DNA from: Ixodes scapularis
Lineage: Eukaryota; Arthropoda; Arachnida; Ixodida; Ixodidae
DNA: 64,000 nt
Assembly: GCF_016920785.2 (NCBI RefSeq)
Contig: NW_024609837.1
Span: 26,661,533-26,725,532, forward strand
Direction of reading: 5' to 3'
Notes under the pieces: generated by a model
What the model was told of the DNA's origin: nothing
Databases searched by the model: none
The model's input: only the letters and a program-made list of their open reading frames with translations
Shown here: piece by piece, positions 42,623 through 53,843 of the stretch
Numbering within the stretch: the first letter of the stretch is position 1
Layout of the letters: each line of letters opens with the position of its first letter
Program-made: the position numbers and the translations under genes

Positions 42623-44670
42623 ACTTTGTGACGGTTTTAGAGTCGGAATCTGTTTCTAAAGTCAGTTGCTCAGGACAGGCCCTTTTAAATGTTTGCCCTG
42701 AATTGAATTCAGTGGGGCGCTATAGGCGGGCAAAATGTGTTCAGAATCCGCGGTGCATCGCCCACCACCGAGCCCAACAAGGTGTTAGGTAACGCACCAT
42801 AACGAAAAGGCTTTGCTGGAGACGTTACTCTAACAGAGCTGCTGGTGAGCAACTACATCTGGTTCCAGACAGAGGTCCATCGCCACCTAAGGTTAACCCT
42901 CACCGCCAAAGAAAGTGAAAACAAAATGAGAGAAGAGAAGAGAGTTGAAAGAAGGGAGAGGTGGATAAAGGTGACTGACTGAACCATTATGTCCGGGCCT
43001 TACCAGAACTCCCATTTGCGAGAAGCGGGCGCCGAAGTGGTGATTGCTTCACCCAGGAGTCCCCGAAGGGTCCAGACCTATCCCAGGCTCGGCTCAACCA
43101 CCAGGATGTCCTTTGACTCGGACACGGCCGCGGAATGCCAAGCACAGCCAGGCGGGGGTGGGTAAAACCCGTATAGCTCGGTGTCCGCAGTGACGTCACT
43201 CACCAAACGACTACTTACGCATGTGTATCATGCGTGGAGTTCCAAATGCAACTGGGGTAAACCAGCGAACGCTGGTGTCCCGTCGCTAATAATGATTTTG
43301 TAATAATCGTTTTTTTTTCGTTTTTTTTTTTTTTGTAGCTGGTATTTCTATTACGTTTAACTATTAATCCAACTAACCAAGTTCGGCACTCTGATACAAA
43401 TACAATTTCTTTAACGCTGTTATAAAATCGAACTTTGCGCCGTACATTGCCATAAATTAGAAGGATTGCCGAAACCGATCGAACCTCGAGGTTCGGCAGA
43501 AGTTCGCGAGATCCCGATCCAGGATAGCCATGGCTAAACTCTCCGCCCCTCTCCCTCTCATTCTCTCTCTTTTCTGTGCCTTCTCCCACTCGCCTTTCAT
43601 TTCATCTTGATTCATGACGTCACAATTTTTCTTCCCGGAACCTCGCGGGTGGCCGCCGGCTAATTACGGGCGTAAACGATTATCGATTCTGTGATTACCA
43701 CCTGCGAGCCTTCCCGCCTGCAAACAAGATCAACAAGAGAACAATCATAACGCCACGCTGACAACCACGCAAGATTAGGAAAAAAAGACAATTAAGACGG
43801 AGAAAACCGAGGCATTTTCCATTAGCTGCTCGCGGCTTTCATTAAAAGAACCGTTTAACGCGCACATTCTGGGCACTCGCCGCTGGATGCCACAGTGTTG
43901 CTCGCCAGGAATACTAACAACAGCGACAACAAAAAAGAAGACGCATGATGTTGTAAATGGTATACGTCGCCGAGAAGCTGGATGAGTCGTATAGAGCGGA
44001 TACTGTGCAGCCGCCAAAGCAAGGCGCGAGCGGGTCATACATTTCCGCCGTCTTTCCGCGTGCACGTCTTTTTTTTTTTTGTCTTTTTTTTTTTCTGGAG
44101 GGAGGAAGTTACGTTATTAAGTCCCAACTGACTACATTAAAACAAACAGGGGCAAGCGTAAATTTTCGCAGGTCTAGGACATAGTCAGTTGTGGCAGACC
44201 AAAAGCTCGGGGAAGCTATTCCTACCTCTTTCCACTTTAGAAGAGCCAACTCTGGAGAAGAGGAAACCTCTTAGCGTCCCCAATTATACAAGTATAGAAA
44301 AAAAAAGTGTTAAAAAACAATCAGCTTCGTGGGACGATGGTGGGTCTCGACGTGCGACGCGTGGCGCATTTTTTTTTTTTTTTGTCGTCGCACCGTGCCC
44401 GAATTTGGTTTGAGTACAATGTTCTCAACATAACTAAAGTAACGAACAATTATAAGAGACAAGCACGAAACAAACTAATACGCGTACCGAACATAACGTG
44501 CGGGAAGATAACACGACGAAGCGGTCGCGCGCGACGCGGCAGAGTTTTGTGGCATCGTGCTTGGTGCAACACGCGGGCTATTTAAGAGTTAGGTGTAATG
44601 CACGAAAAGGCCTCTTCATAAGACAGAATTAAATTATAGAAATCTCTTCCCGCCCCGTCCACCCTCCTCC
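42623..44670. other. Intergenic DNA, partly low-repeat
   Basis: 42760-43200 is moderately GC-rich and continuous (GAATGCCAAGCACAGCCAGG), possibly a repeat, not identified. 43590-43960 holds several homeodomain-type cores (CTAATTA, GATTATCGATT, GTGATTA) and a CACCTG E-box without obvious repeat structure. No coding exon could be supported. Confidence 0.4.
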
Positions 44671-44772
44671 CTCTTCTTCTTCTTCTTCTTCTTCTTCTTC
44701 TTCTTCTTCTTCTTCTCCTCCTCCTCCTCCTCCTCCTCCTCCTCCTCCTCCTCCTCCTCCTCCTCCTCCTCC
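44671..44772. repeat. (TTC)n followed by (TCC)n
   Basis: About 15 TTC units and then about 18 TCC units. Polypurine-polypyrimidine DNA of this kind can form triplexes (general knowledge). Confidence 0.95.
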
Positions 44773-44979
44773 CGTCAAAAAAAAAATAATACGTAATTTT
44801 ACATTGAACATCTGATCAAATATTAAAGTGACGTTCAGTGACCCACTCATTCAAAATCTTCGCAAGGTCAATTTCTGCGAATCAAGTTAAAAGCAAATTA
44901 TGTCAAGTAGCCCTGCCGCGCGATCTCTCTGCACAAACTGTGCCAGTGATAAATTCAGTGCTAAATAAATCATATGGGA

Positions 44980-45062
44980 CAAACTAGTAATTGAAAGTAA
45001 CCGTTAGCATGCAATTGAGATATGTGAAGTAACTATCACTGTATTACATGTAACACCATTAC
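44980..45062. repeat. GTAAT/GTAAC-rich dispersed repeat, copy 3
   Basis: AGTAATTGAAAGTAACCG and GAAGTAACTATCACTG followed by TACATGTAACACC, similar to the copies at 21680 and 49365. Confidence 0.45.
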
Positions 45063-46155
45063 TCCGCCACCCGATCTACACAGTTGTGAAGCATTTTAGA
45101 AAACGGCGTAGACGCAACAAACTCCACAAGCGAAATTCCCGAGTTTCAAGTTAATTACACTTTTACATATTGGCCATACATTCATACCTATGCCACCCCC
45201 CCAACCCCTTTTTTTTTCACTCCCCGTGAAAAAAAAAAAAAAAAGAGAAAAAAAAAAACGCGTTTGAATATTTTTTGCAAGCGTTTGCGCCGCATCAAGG
45301 TCCTTCCGACTTCGCCGATTCCCCTCCCTCAGTCCCACAAAAAGTGTAAGGACCCGGCGAGAGGTGTCACCAGCATCGCTCCAGCAAATGGCGGCCACTT
45401 AGGACGCCGTCAGCGGCACCTGGCTGCCGAGGGAGCAAGCTCGCACCGCCGCCTCCGCCACTAATGTGCAATTAACTGCCGCCTAATTAACAAAGAGGGG
45501 CCAGAGAGAAGAACGGAGGCGGTTAGTGTGAGAAATACTACACTGCGGCTTGTTCGTGAGGCGAGCGAACAACAGCTTAGCGTCTGTTTTTAAAGAGCGA
45601 ACGCCGCCACGACCGTAATCATGGCGCACCTAACGCGTCTGCACCACGCACGTGTATAACGAACTTCCGCTTATAATGAATATGTCGGCGGGAGGCTCGT
45701 AATGGTATGGTCGTCGTTGTCAACACTGTGTTTCGTCAGTTGGTGGAAGGAATGGAGGCCTTTTGTCAGAGGAGAACGCCATCTAGCGGCAGCTCCAACT
45801 ATAAAAAATAAAAAATGCCACGGTTCTAGGGAGGTATCATAGACCGTTTCTCCCCTCTGCTATGCGCTTTCCAGAACGAAGACGCCGCTACTGCGCATGC
45901 GCGCCGCTAGCCCTGTCTGCAGCGTTCCGGTCTTTGTAAGGGTTTTGCACAAAAAAAAAAAAAAAGCGTTGCGGGACGGAGAAAAAAAAAAAAAAAAAAA
46001 AAAAGATCTTCACAACTTTCCTGAAATTGCGGTCACACTTCGAATACATCGTACCAAAGACAGTCTGCATACACTGTCTAAGGCATGTCTCCTCCTCTTC
46101 GGCTAGGTGGCGCAAGCTACCGCCTGTTACAGACGGTACAGTCAATATCATACAT
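45063..46155. other. Intergenic DNA with homopolymers
   Basis: A runs at 45230-45258 and 45952-46003. 45380-45500 is a GC-rich segment with TGCAATTAACTG and CTAATTAAC homeodomain-like cores. No gene recognised; a minus-strand frame across 45888-46289 is made of A-run Phe codons and hAT element sequence. Confidence 0.45.
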
Positions 46156-46163
46156 CCAACCAC

Positions 46164-46812
46164 CAGAGCCGTATATTTAGAGAGTTTGGTCATTCGTTGG
46201 GAAGTATAGGAGGCAAATGAGAAAACGCCATTGGCCGAAAGCGGGCTGGGCGTGTTCCAGGGCGGCTTCAGAAATTCGAATGTGGCCAACCAGAAGCCGG
46301 AAATAATACCCTGGCGGTGGTCGCGAGAAACAAACCTGATAACTGCATCGGAGTGACTCTCGGTGACTTAAAATATGGTACACGTAATGTTTCAATCATG
46401 CTCTTCCAAAATGATGGTGGAAGAGTGCGACTTTACAGAACGATCGACATAATCCTTACGCCAAGCGCCGAGGGCCGGGAATCTGCCGTCCGAGTGGTCA
46501 CACTCTGCCCGAGCAAAACAGAGTTGAGCGGCGCATTCGTTTCTTACATCTTTCTGCAAGATCATGATCAAAACAACACGTGCACCCTATTTTCAACCGC
46601 GGAGAGTTACACACTTCACTGTTACGCGCTTATTAAAACGATATACGAACATATACCTTTGATCAGAACTGTTTCTCGCTACGACCGCTAGGGGATTCAT
46701 TTCGGTTTCTGGTTGGTCAAGAGAGCATGCCAAGCCCTCTTTCCGAGTCTGGTGCACACCCTGGCTCTACCCGCGCCTCCCATTGACCAAACTCTCTACA
46801 TGTACGGCTTTG
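46164..46812 (-). mobile_element. hAT-like non-autonomous element, copy 2, perfect 8-bp duplication
   Basis: 649 bp with ends CAGAGCCGTATATTTAGAGA and TCTCTACATGTACGGCTTTG. CCAACCAC flanks it on both sides (46156-46163 and 46813-46820). This 8-bp duplication with CAGAG-initial inverted ends is the signature of hAT transposition. The interior matches 22968-23610 in the opposite orientation. No transposase frame is present; 60-124-codon frames are not conserved between copies. Confidence 0.85.
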
Positions 46813-46820
46813 CCAACCAC

Positions 46821-47585
46821 CCGTCCGTCCACCCGTATGATCCGACTGCGGCTGAACGTCGGCAGTTAAGGCCGTAGATTGTATATGTCACTTATCGGAG
46901 GCCAGCGTGCAATACAGATTGCCGGCACGAGCTCCACTGCGTCAGCGTTCGACTGAAACTCGTGTTCAGTCAGTGAGGATTCGAGTTTGAGCAACACCTT
47001 CTAGAAACTAAGGCCTGCGCACCCCCTCCGTGACGTCACTGTCGCTAGGCCGGCGAGCGGAAAAGCGACAGTCGGCTGGGCGCTGGGCTTCACTGTGCCA
47101 ACGCGCTGACGGGGCAGCCTGTAACTTTGATTGAAAATATTGTACGAATGTCACTTACCCCGCTCGTGCCAACGACGTAATTAATCGAATTAGACTTTTA
47201 AGTTTATATTATCATATGTAACAACTCTTTACTTCCACAGTTCGTCTATTAAGTTACGATGACTGAAAATGCTCATGATTAATATTAGCTACTGCGCCCT
47301 TTCCACGATTATTGAACTTATTATCCTTCGTAAAATTAAAGCGCTGCTCTGCCATCACAAATGTTTTAATTTGAAACATAATTTTGACGTCCACGCTCAT
47401 CTAACAACTAGAAAGTATTTGAAATAATATTTTACGCCTAGCGTTTTCCGGGTAGTTTTCTGGAAGATAAAATAAAAGAAACAGCACGCTCTCCACCTCC
47501 CACCACACGGTTGGACGGCCATTTTTGTATTTTAAATGTGCGAAAATAAGTGACGGCTCGCTCATTAAGGTGTCATCTGTTTTAG
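46821..47585. other. Intergenic DNA, nothing recognised
   Basis: No element ends, RNA gene or coding region identified; 47160-47420 is AT-rich. Confidence 0.45.
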
Positions 47586-47803
47586 GGGGATCGGTGGCCG
47601 AGTGGCCTAGCGCACACCAGCTCGGAGCACGTGGAGCGAAAGCTCGCGCTGCAGAACCCAGGGATCCTGAGATCAATCCCCGCCCCTTTCGATCAGGATG
47701 AGCATCGTACCGGCGTGCGGTCGTGTAACACTACTGCGTGATGCACGTTAAAGACCCCAGGCTTACTGTTGTACTGCACTGGCCTAATTGCTAATCTACA
47801 GCG
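47586..47803 (+). mobile_element. tRNA-derived SINE, copy 3 (best preserved)
   Basis: The head GGTGGCCGAGTGGCCTAGCG is a near-canonical class II tRNA (Leu/Ser-like) A box. The B-box position reads GATCAATCCCC. The body follows as in the other copies (GAGCATCGTACCGGCGTGCG, GCACGTTAAAGACCCCAGG, TACTGCACTGGCCTAATTGC). A tRNA gene is excluded because there is no acceptor pairing. Confidence 0.85.
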
Positions 47804-48798
47804 AGTGACTCGTCGCAACTTTAAAATGGCTGCCCAACTACACGCAGTGGAAATATCCACACAACTTCAATTATTATCATTTGTTTTGTTGAAGAAGATA
47901 GTTCATCTCATGAGACAACTTCCTTTTTGCCTCCGTTTCATGTTTTAGTATGTCGGTCTACAGAAATGTCGTGGCTTCTTCACACTTTTTTTTTTAACAA
48001 CTTTAACTTTTTGGGAAAACATACAGTTGCATTTTGGATGGAGCAGACATTGCATCCTGCATAAGGCATCATTTTTCTATTTGCAGATATTGTTGAAAAG
48101 AATGTTTGTCGACTCCCTTGTACAAATCTCCAACTTTTCGAACTCGGGCAGCGTAGCTATAGTGTCAGGTCCCCGACAACTTTTCGTTGATAACGTAACC
48201 GCAACAACTAAGCGATGTGCTGGGACGATATAAGCTTGTCCACAACAACTTCAGCATGCATTACCACACTGATGACCTGATGTGTCGAAAGGCGCAGTGC
48301 CCCTCAATTGAAAGCATCTGTCAGACGACGAATTACGGCATGCATCGAGAGAAAGTATCTTGTCCAAAACCAAAAGTCATCTGCGGTATTCGGACTTATA
48401 TGTTTTCACGATCGCAGAGGCGAAGTATCCAGCTACGTAGGTCAGAATAGGAGTCTTGGATAAACAGCGCTGCTAAATCATAGTCGGTGATGTCCAATGC
48501 AAAAGCTGGAACACAAAGCAAAATACTCTGCGCGGGTGACTCGCATGCAAAAACCAACAAAATATTTCAAAACGCTTTGGAAGTGGTAACTCGCTCTAAA
48601 AATAAATACCAAATGCCTCTATGAGAATACAAAAAAAAACAAAAAAAAAACGGAGGTATTTATTATACTATCGTTCTTCTGGGCACACCGACAATTCGGA
48701 AGTAGAATAGTGCAAGGATAAAACAAAAATCTCCCAAACCAACATACCTTCGAAGAGCTCGCAACTTGACCTACTTTCCCCGGAATTACCTTAATTAA
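47804..48798. other. Intergenic DNA, nothing recognised
   Basis: Plus-strand frames of 68 and 77 codons overlap at 48027-48450 without known features. A runs lie near 48630-48650. Confidence 0.4.
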
Positions 48799-48906
48799 TT
48801 GAATTGGTCGTCAGTTGCTTGTCGGTTGGGAAGGAGAATATGTGGCCCTTCATTTCTCCGGCATAAATTTTCCGACACCGCGGCACACAACAAAGCATTG
48901 ATCCTA
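48799..48906 (-). pseudogene. THAP zinc-finger domain, N-terminal fragment
   Basis: The minus strand reads from ATG: MLGSMLCCVPRCRKIYAGEM, then GHIFSFPTDKQL, then a stop after 10 unrelated residues. CCVPxC near the start followed by an FSFPxD block is the start of a THAP (C2CH) DNA-binding domain, found in P-element-type transposases and many animal DNA-binding proteins. The remaining Cys-His half is absent, so it is non-functional unless spliced to another exon; no good splice donor follows. 48893-49060, upstream on that strand, is repeated at 20937-21090, which favours a mobile source. Confidence 0.6.
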
Positions 48907-49062
48907 ACATTCGCGCACACAAAAACGCTAAAGATTCTGGTCGCCGACGGACGCATTTCCAATTACTTTCTACGTTGCCCGATTGCGCGGCACCTAATGT
49001 CTGGCTTCCCTCCACTTGCGAGCCGCCTGCCGTCTATAAAATTTCATCTTCACGTGGCGTTA
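48893..49062 (-). repeat. Leader repeat of the THAP fragment
   Basis: Shared with 20937-21090 in the same orientation (GATTCTGGTCGCCGACGGAC and CACCTAATGTCTGGCTTC). Probably the 5' flank of a THAP-type transposon. Confidence 0.6.
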
Positions 49063-49364
49063 GGTTCCTTTTAACGCTAAAGATTTAACTGTCCCATGGA
49101 GCGAACCGACGTCATCAGCTTTGAAGCCGCGCCAAACGGCACCTAAACTCCCCTCTCCCATTGAAGCGAAGTGAAGCCGATTTCTGATGGATAGGCTCCC
49201 ATTGGCTGGCGCGCGTCATCAAGGAACGAGGCTCTCAATGGCTTTCGCTCAACGTAGCTTTTTTTTTTGTTTCTTTTTAGTTTGCAATTTTGATGCTGTA
49301 GGATTGCCTGCTCGTATTAATTCAATTTCGTATTGCGTTCATACTTAAAAAAAAAAGATATAAC

Positions 49365-49510
49365 GAGTACTCAAAGTAATCAGTTACCAACATTTGTTAG
49401 CGAAATTACATTACAAATTATTGCCGAAAAAAAGTAAGGTGGCAATTACAAAATTAGTTGAAAAAGTAACCGTTATAAGAAACCTGTTACTTGTAACGGA
49501 TTACTCTCCA
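49365..49510. repeat. GTAAT/GTTAC-rich dispersed repeat, copy 4
   Basis: AAAGTAATCAGTTACC, AAATTACATTACAAATTA and AAAGTAACCGTTATAAG end in CTGTTACTTGTAACGGATTA and CTCCAAGCCTGCG. Confidence 0.5.
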
Positions 49511-49904
49511 AGCCTGCGTAAAAACACGTAACGCTGTCCCCATATATATAAAAAAAAGGGTCGTCGTTGTCATGGTTTTGTATAGGGTTAGGTCCATCAT
49601 TGTTGTGACGGCGCTTTTTCAAGCATTGGGGTATCCAAAAGGCAGATATAAACATACGGCTTTGCACGATGTTATTCGGCTGCACGCTCGTACAGCGTGC
49701 GCATAGGAAAAAAAACGAATAAGCGGGACTTACAAGTTCCTTTGAGCACTATACTGTGCCCCGATCTAAGCGATATACCATCGAGTGAATGCCCGCTCGT
49801 AAGCAGACACAAAAGGCGGCGCTATTGTCGTGCGGTAGCTGCCGCGAGCCACCACCCAATAAAAAGGGTTTAGCCGTATGCATCCATCCATTCATCTAAC
49901 CGTC

Positions 49905-49999
49905 TACATTAAGTATAGACGCTTTACACACGCGCCAAATTACAGCCGCCATTGCTGACCTTCTCTTGTCTTACCGAGATACCGAGCAAATTGTCTATA
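49905..49999 (+). repeat. Dispersed repeat family H, copy 2
   Basis: Inverse match to 25103-25200, with AAGTATAGACGCTTTACACA, CGCGCCAAATTACAGCCGCC and GACCTTCTCTTGTCTTACCG. It ends directly before the LINE, so the LINE may have inserted at its edge. Confidence 0.65.
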
Positions 50000-51104
50000 C
50001 TTAAAAATTTGTAACAATTAACAACGAATATTCTCCTCCTGTGTCTGTGAATTCTGGAGTTCCTCAAGGGTCGGTTTTAGGCCCACTACTATTTTTAATC
50101 TATATTAACGATCTTCCCATTAATGTGTCTTCATCCGTTTGTCTCTTTGCCGATGACTGTGTAATTTACCGTGAAATCTGTCACGATTCTGACCTGTCTA
50201 CACTTCAGTCTGATATTAACTCTGTCTCTTCTTGGTGTGAATTATGGCTAATGAAACTAAACACTAGTAAATGTAAACAGATGAGAGTGTCCCGCAAGCC
50301 TAACAACAGCCCCTGTTACCACCTAGATGGCAACCTTTTGGAGCAAGTGGCAACGTACAAGTACCTTGGTGTTCACTTAACAAATAACCTTTCATGGAAA
50401 CCCCACATTCAGTATGTTACTACCCGTGCTAACTGCATGTTGGGCTACTTAAAACGCAACTTTTCATTGGCACCTATTTCACTAAAATTGATCCTCTACA
50501 AAACATTAATCAGGCCTAAATTAGAATATGCAGCCTCCATCTGGGATCCCGGTCACGATACTCTAATCACTGCATTGGAATCCATTCAGAATAGGTCAGC
50601 CCGTTTCATTCTTTCCAACTACCATCGTACTGCTAGTGTCACATCAATGAAAAATAGTTTATGTTTACCACTTCTCTCCTTGCGACGTAAAATTTCACGC
50701 CTATGTCTATTTCATAAAATGTATTTTCATAACCCTCTCCTACGCAATCGGATGATTACTCCCCCCTTTTACATTTCATCCCGTCTTGACCATCAGCATA
50801 AAGTTGGAGTTCCAAGTTCGTTTACCACAACATTTCAATCTTCTTTTTTACCCCGCACAGCCGAAGAATGGAACCACCTCCCCGGTTTGATTGCTACTAT
50901 AACTGATACTAACTTGTTCAGAAATTCCATCACTAGCTATTTTAGCAGTGACCCATGACCTATTATTATTATTATTCTTTGTTTGTTGTATATTTAATAT
51001 TGTTGACTTGTTACTATATTACTATCTTTGTTTCATGTATGTGCTCTCCCCCTCTGTAATGCCTTCGGGCCCTGAGGGTACTTTCAATAAATAAATAAAT
51101 AAAC
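50000..51104 (+). mobile_element. CR1-like LINE, 5'-truncated, RT frame open
   Basis: The frame is open from 50005 to 50958 (318 codons). It begins just before the RT B motif (SGVPQGSVLGPLLFLIYIND), with the catalytic FADD at 50146-50157, then KYLGVHL, the thumb (YKTLIRPKLEYAASIWDP) and the C-terminal region. Motif A is missing through 5' truncation. The 3' UTR has ATTATT units, CCTTCGGGCCCTGAGGG and ends in AATAAATAAATAAATAAA (51087-51104). No stop or frameshift in 318 codons suggests a young insertion. Clade CR1/L2/Jockey; exact family not determined. Confidence 0.85.
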
Positions 51105-51363
51105 TGAAACGGTAGTTGACGATCCTCTACAAAGGCCGATGCTTTAGAAAAGGACACTGTTGAATCTAATCTGGCAATAGCCTGGCCTGCTATGGTAATG
51201 ATGAAGTGAAATAAACGAAATAAGAGGAAACAAAAACTGAAGGTCAGTTATGGCGGCGTCTATGCACAGCTGCTGCAAAGCGTCTATACCAGGAGCTCAG
51301 CGAAATAAGTAGATTGCACAGCCTAAAATGAGCGCTGGCTGCGTTATTGTTTAGCCGAAATTC
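51105..51363. other. Intergenic DNA, nothing recognised
   Basis: Short segment between the LINE and the next MITE. Confidence 0.4.
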
Positions 51364-51553
51364 TTAAGCGCCGTTCACACTCTCGCAACCGACTAAGACC
51401 GAGAGAAACCAGACCGGTTTTTAAGCCTCTTCCGACGTCTTAGGACCGGATGCGTTGCTGCGGAGCTGGTTCTACGACGTCGCAAGAGGCTTAAAAAGCG
51501 GTCTGGTCTCTCTCGGTCGAACTCGGTTCCAAGAGTGTGAACGGTGCTTTAAG
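51364..51553. mobile_element. MITE flanked by TTAA
   Basis: About 190 bp. Left TTAAGCGCCGTTCACACTCT, right AGAGTGTGAACGGTGCTTTAA, then inner arms CCGAGAGAAACCAGACCG and CGGTCTGGTCTCTCTCGG, and AAGCCTCTTCCGACGTC mirrored. TTAA at both ends fits piggyBac-like insertion. Non-coding. Confidence 0.7.
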
Positions 51554-52788
51554 TGAACGGAACGCCAAAAAACACAAAAGAAGTTGTCGGCACATTTTTT
51601 TTTTTTTTTGCTGATAAAGTGATTTTAATGCTTCAAAGTACAAATAAAAATATCATCGTTTTCCACAGTCCAGTAACACTGTATTTTGTGCTAGAGTGGT
51701 ATGCGCTAGAAAAGCATTAGAGTTCTTATCAATTTAATCAACAAAATTGCTGATCAATAAGCCAAATTGCTTCATTGACAAAAAAAAAGTTCGACGATGG
51801 AAACGATTCTTTTATCGGAAGAAAGCCGACGTGTGGCCTCGGCTTTCTTCCCTCGTTGCTCTTTTATACGGTCAGCCATATCGCTCGAAGAAAGAACCAC
51901 ATCCGTCGCAGGAGCGGCAACTGAGCCGGGCCGCATTCCAAGGCGGCGCGCCTCCTGTTCGTCTCTGGCTCCGCGCCAGCTGTGCGACACTCGTATTGGT
52001 CCGAAGCGCTGAAGTCAGTGGGCGTCACCTTCTCCCTCTCTCCCACCGCCATGGTGAGACACTAGGTCTGTTAGATTCGCCTGAACTGGCTGAACTAGTT
52101 CAGCAGAGCAGGAACTGGCGTATTCGATTCAACCGGAAGCTGCACGGACGCTGCACTGGCACGTTCGATTCATCCCAGCTCTGAACGAGTTCAGACCCAG
52201 TTCCTCAAAACCTTGCACCGGCTCCAAAGTCAGTTCAGCGTTCCGGCAGAAGCAGAAGACAAGAGTAGACGACACTCCTCGTCCGTCTCTGCTCGCGGTG
52301 CCATTTCTCGGAGCCCTTGTTCAAATGTCTGCGATGCTTCACAATAACGCAGAAACGGAGGTTGCATTTCCATTCATTCATTAAGATAATGTACCCGTGG
52401 GGGACGCCAAATCAAGATCTTAACGGAATAAAATAGAATAGTTTAATTAAGGCTTTCCTCCAAAATACACTTTCCAAATTCGTCTCACTTAAGCACATAT
52501 GTGCTTGTGTGTGAGACCGGGCAGTCCAATAAAGGAAAATAAAGGAAAACAACAAGAATAAAACAAAAACTAAATTGCAAGTACTCTAGGTGTGTCATGC
52601 GGTAGCCTAACAATCATTAAGACATTGCGGATTGAGCTTTACGTCGTCATAAAATAGTATCAGTTACATTTGTCTCGCGTAAAAAGAAGAAACACCGCAT
52701 GCAGCAGTAGCGAAAACCAAAAAAAAAAAGACAAGTAACGCTCAACACGAAAAATTTCTATCCGACCGAAAAGAATCATGGAAAATAT
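51554..52788. other. Intergenic DNA with a small hairpin
   Basis: A hairpin at 51818-51852 (GGAAGAAAGCCGA mirrored, 9-nt loop). 52075-52240 is rich in GAACTGG and CTGAACTAGTTCAG words. Frames of up to 145 codons have no recognisable feature. Confidence 0.45.
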
Positions 52789-52919
52789 TGTTGCGTTTTA
52801 ATTTACAAGATGACGTCCACAGCCAAATTAGACCAGATTAGAAGTGTCACGCGCGGTCTGCACGTGTTTCGTCTTTGTCCACGGTGGGTTCTAACACGCG
52901 CCCCAGCAGCAACGCTACA
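52789..52919 (-). repeat. 3' LTR (131 bp)
   Basis: Plus-strand start TGTTGCGTTTTAATTTACAA and end GCAACGCTACA. It pairs with 53844-53974 as a direct repeat, about 94 percent identical. 3' by orientation of the primer site. Confidence 0.9.
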
Positions 52920-53148
52920 CTATTTCCCCTCTGAGTTTTTAGGGATGTTTCTTCCTAGGTTGGTTCATTTTGCTAAACAACCTCGCCAAGTTCCATTAAA
53001 GAAAGACAGTTCTTTTTGCAGGTTTCGCCGCCGATGCTCATCGCGACAGTTCCTCCGCAACACCAAGATCCAGCACATTGGCGCTTATTGCAGTTGATGC
53101 CCGGGACTTGTCACTTGGCCGCCGCTAGCTCCTGTTTTCGTCACCCCT

Positions 53149-53341
53149 GGAGGGCTATGTTGCGCTTTTTGCACTCCCAGGAGACTAGGGAGAGGGAAGT
53201 GACGTCAACGACAAAGCAAATGCAGATTGGATGTTGACAGAAGAAAACGAAATCAACACCCAATCTGCGTTTGCTGTGTCGTTGACGTCACTTCCCTCTC
53301 CCTAGTCTCCTGGGAGTGCAAAAAGCGCAACATAGCCCCCC
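53149..53341. mobile_element. Foldback MITE family J copy 2, in the LTR element
   Basis: 193 bp of long inverted arms (GGGCTATGTTGCGCTTTTTG, CACTCCCAGGAGACTAGGG, GTGACGTCAACGAC and mirrors). It is almost identical to 25612-25806. Confidence 0.85.
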
Positions 53342-53824
53342 TGGTGACATGTCTGATCAGAACTCTGATGCCGGCACACATCATATCGGTGCAAAGCATC
53401 ACTGCACATTTGCGCATTTTGAAAACCAACAGCGAAAATGAAATGTGCCGGCAAGGCCAAAGTCCCGAAGATGGAGCGTTATGTTAACGTTGCTGCTCAC
53501 GACCTCATCCGCCGAATGTCCAGAACGACAGTCAGAAAAGCATTAAGTCCGGCGCGCACTTACGCACCTCGATGCCTTGATGCTTTGGGATGCTAATGTG
53601 GCCATAGGCCAACGCATGGACCTTCATTGCACGGCCACATAATAGTCATGGGGAACATGGCGAAGTGGTAAATCGTTCGTGGTGGTTCCGGCATGAAGAG
53701 TTGAGGCGTGAGGCAATCCAGCCGCCAGCCATTGGCTCTATGAGACGCCGGCGCTGACCACATTGCAGAGGATGATCTTCCCGAGAGGGGGATTTCCAGG
53801 TAACTTGAGGCGCTATTCCAGAAA

Positions 53825-53841
53825 TCCCACTTCTGACACCA
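53825..53841 (-). promoter_or_regulatory. tRNA-Leu primer binding site
   Basis: On the minus strand the site reads TGGTGTCAGAAGTGGGA, complementary over 17 bases to a tRNA 3' end TCCCACTTCTGACACCA, the sequence of animal tRNA-Leu including CCA as I recall it. It lies two bases from the LTR, the normal position for priming minus-strand DNA synthesis. Confidence 0.85.
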
Positions 53842-53843
53842 AA

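Noticed and set aside
47586..47670. Functional tRNA-Leu or tRNA-Ser gene
   Set aside because: The A box is good but the acceptor stem and T stem do not pair and the sequence continues into the SINE body.
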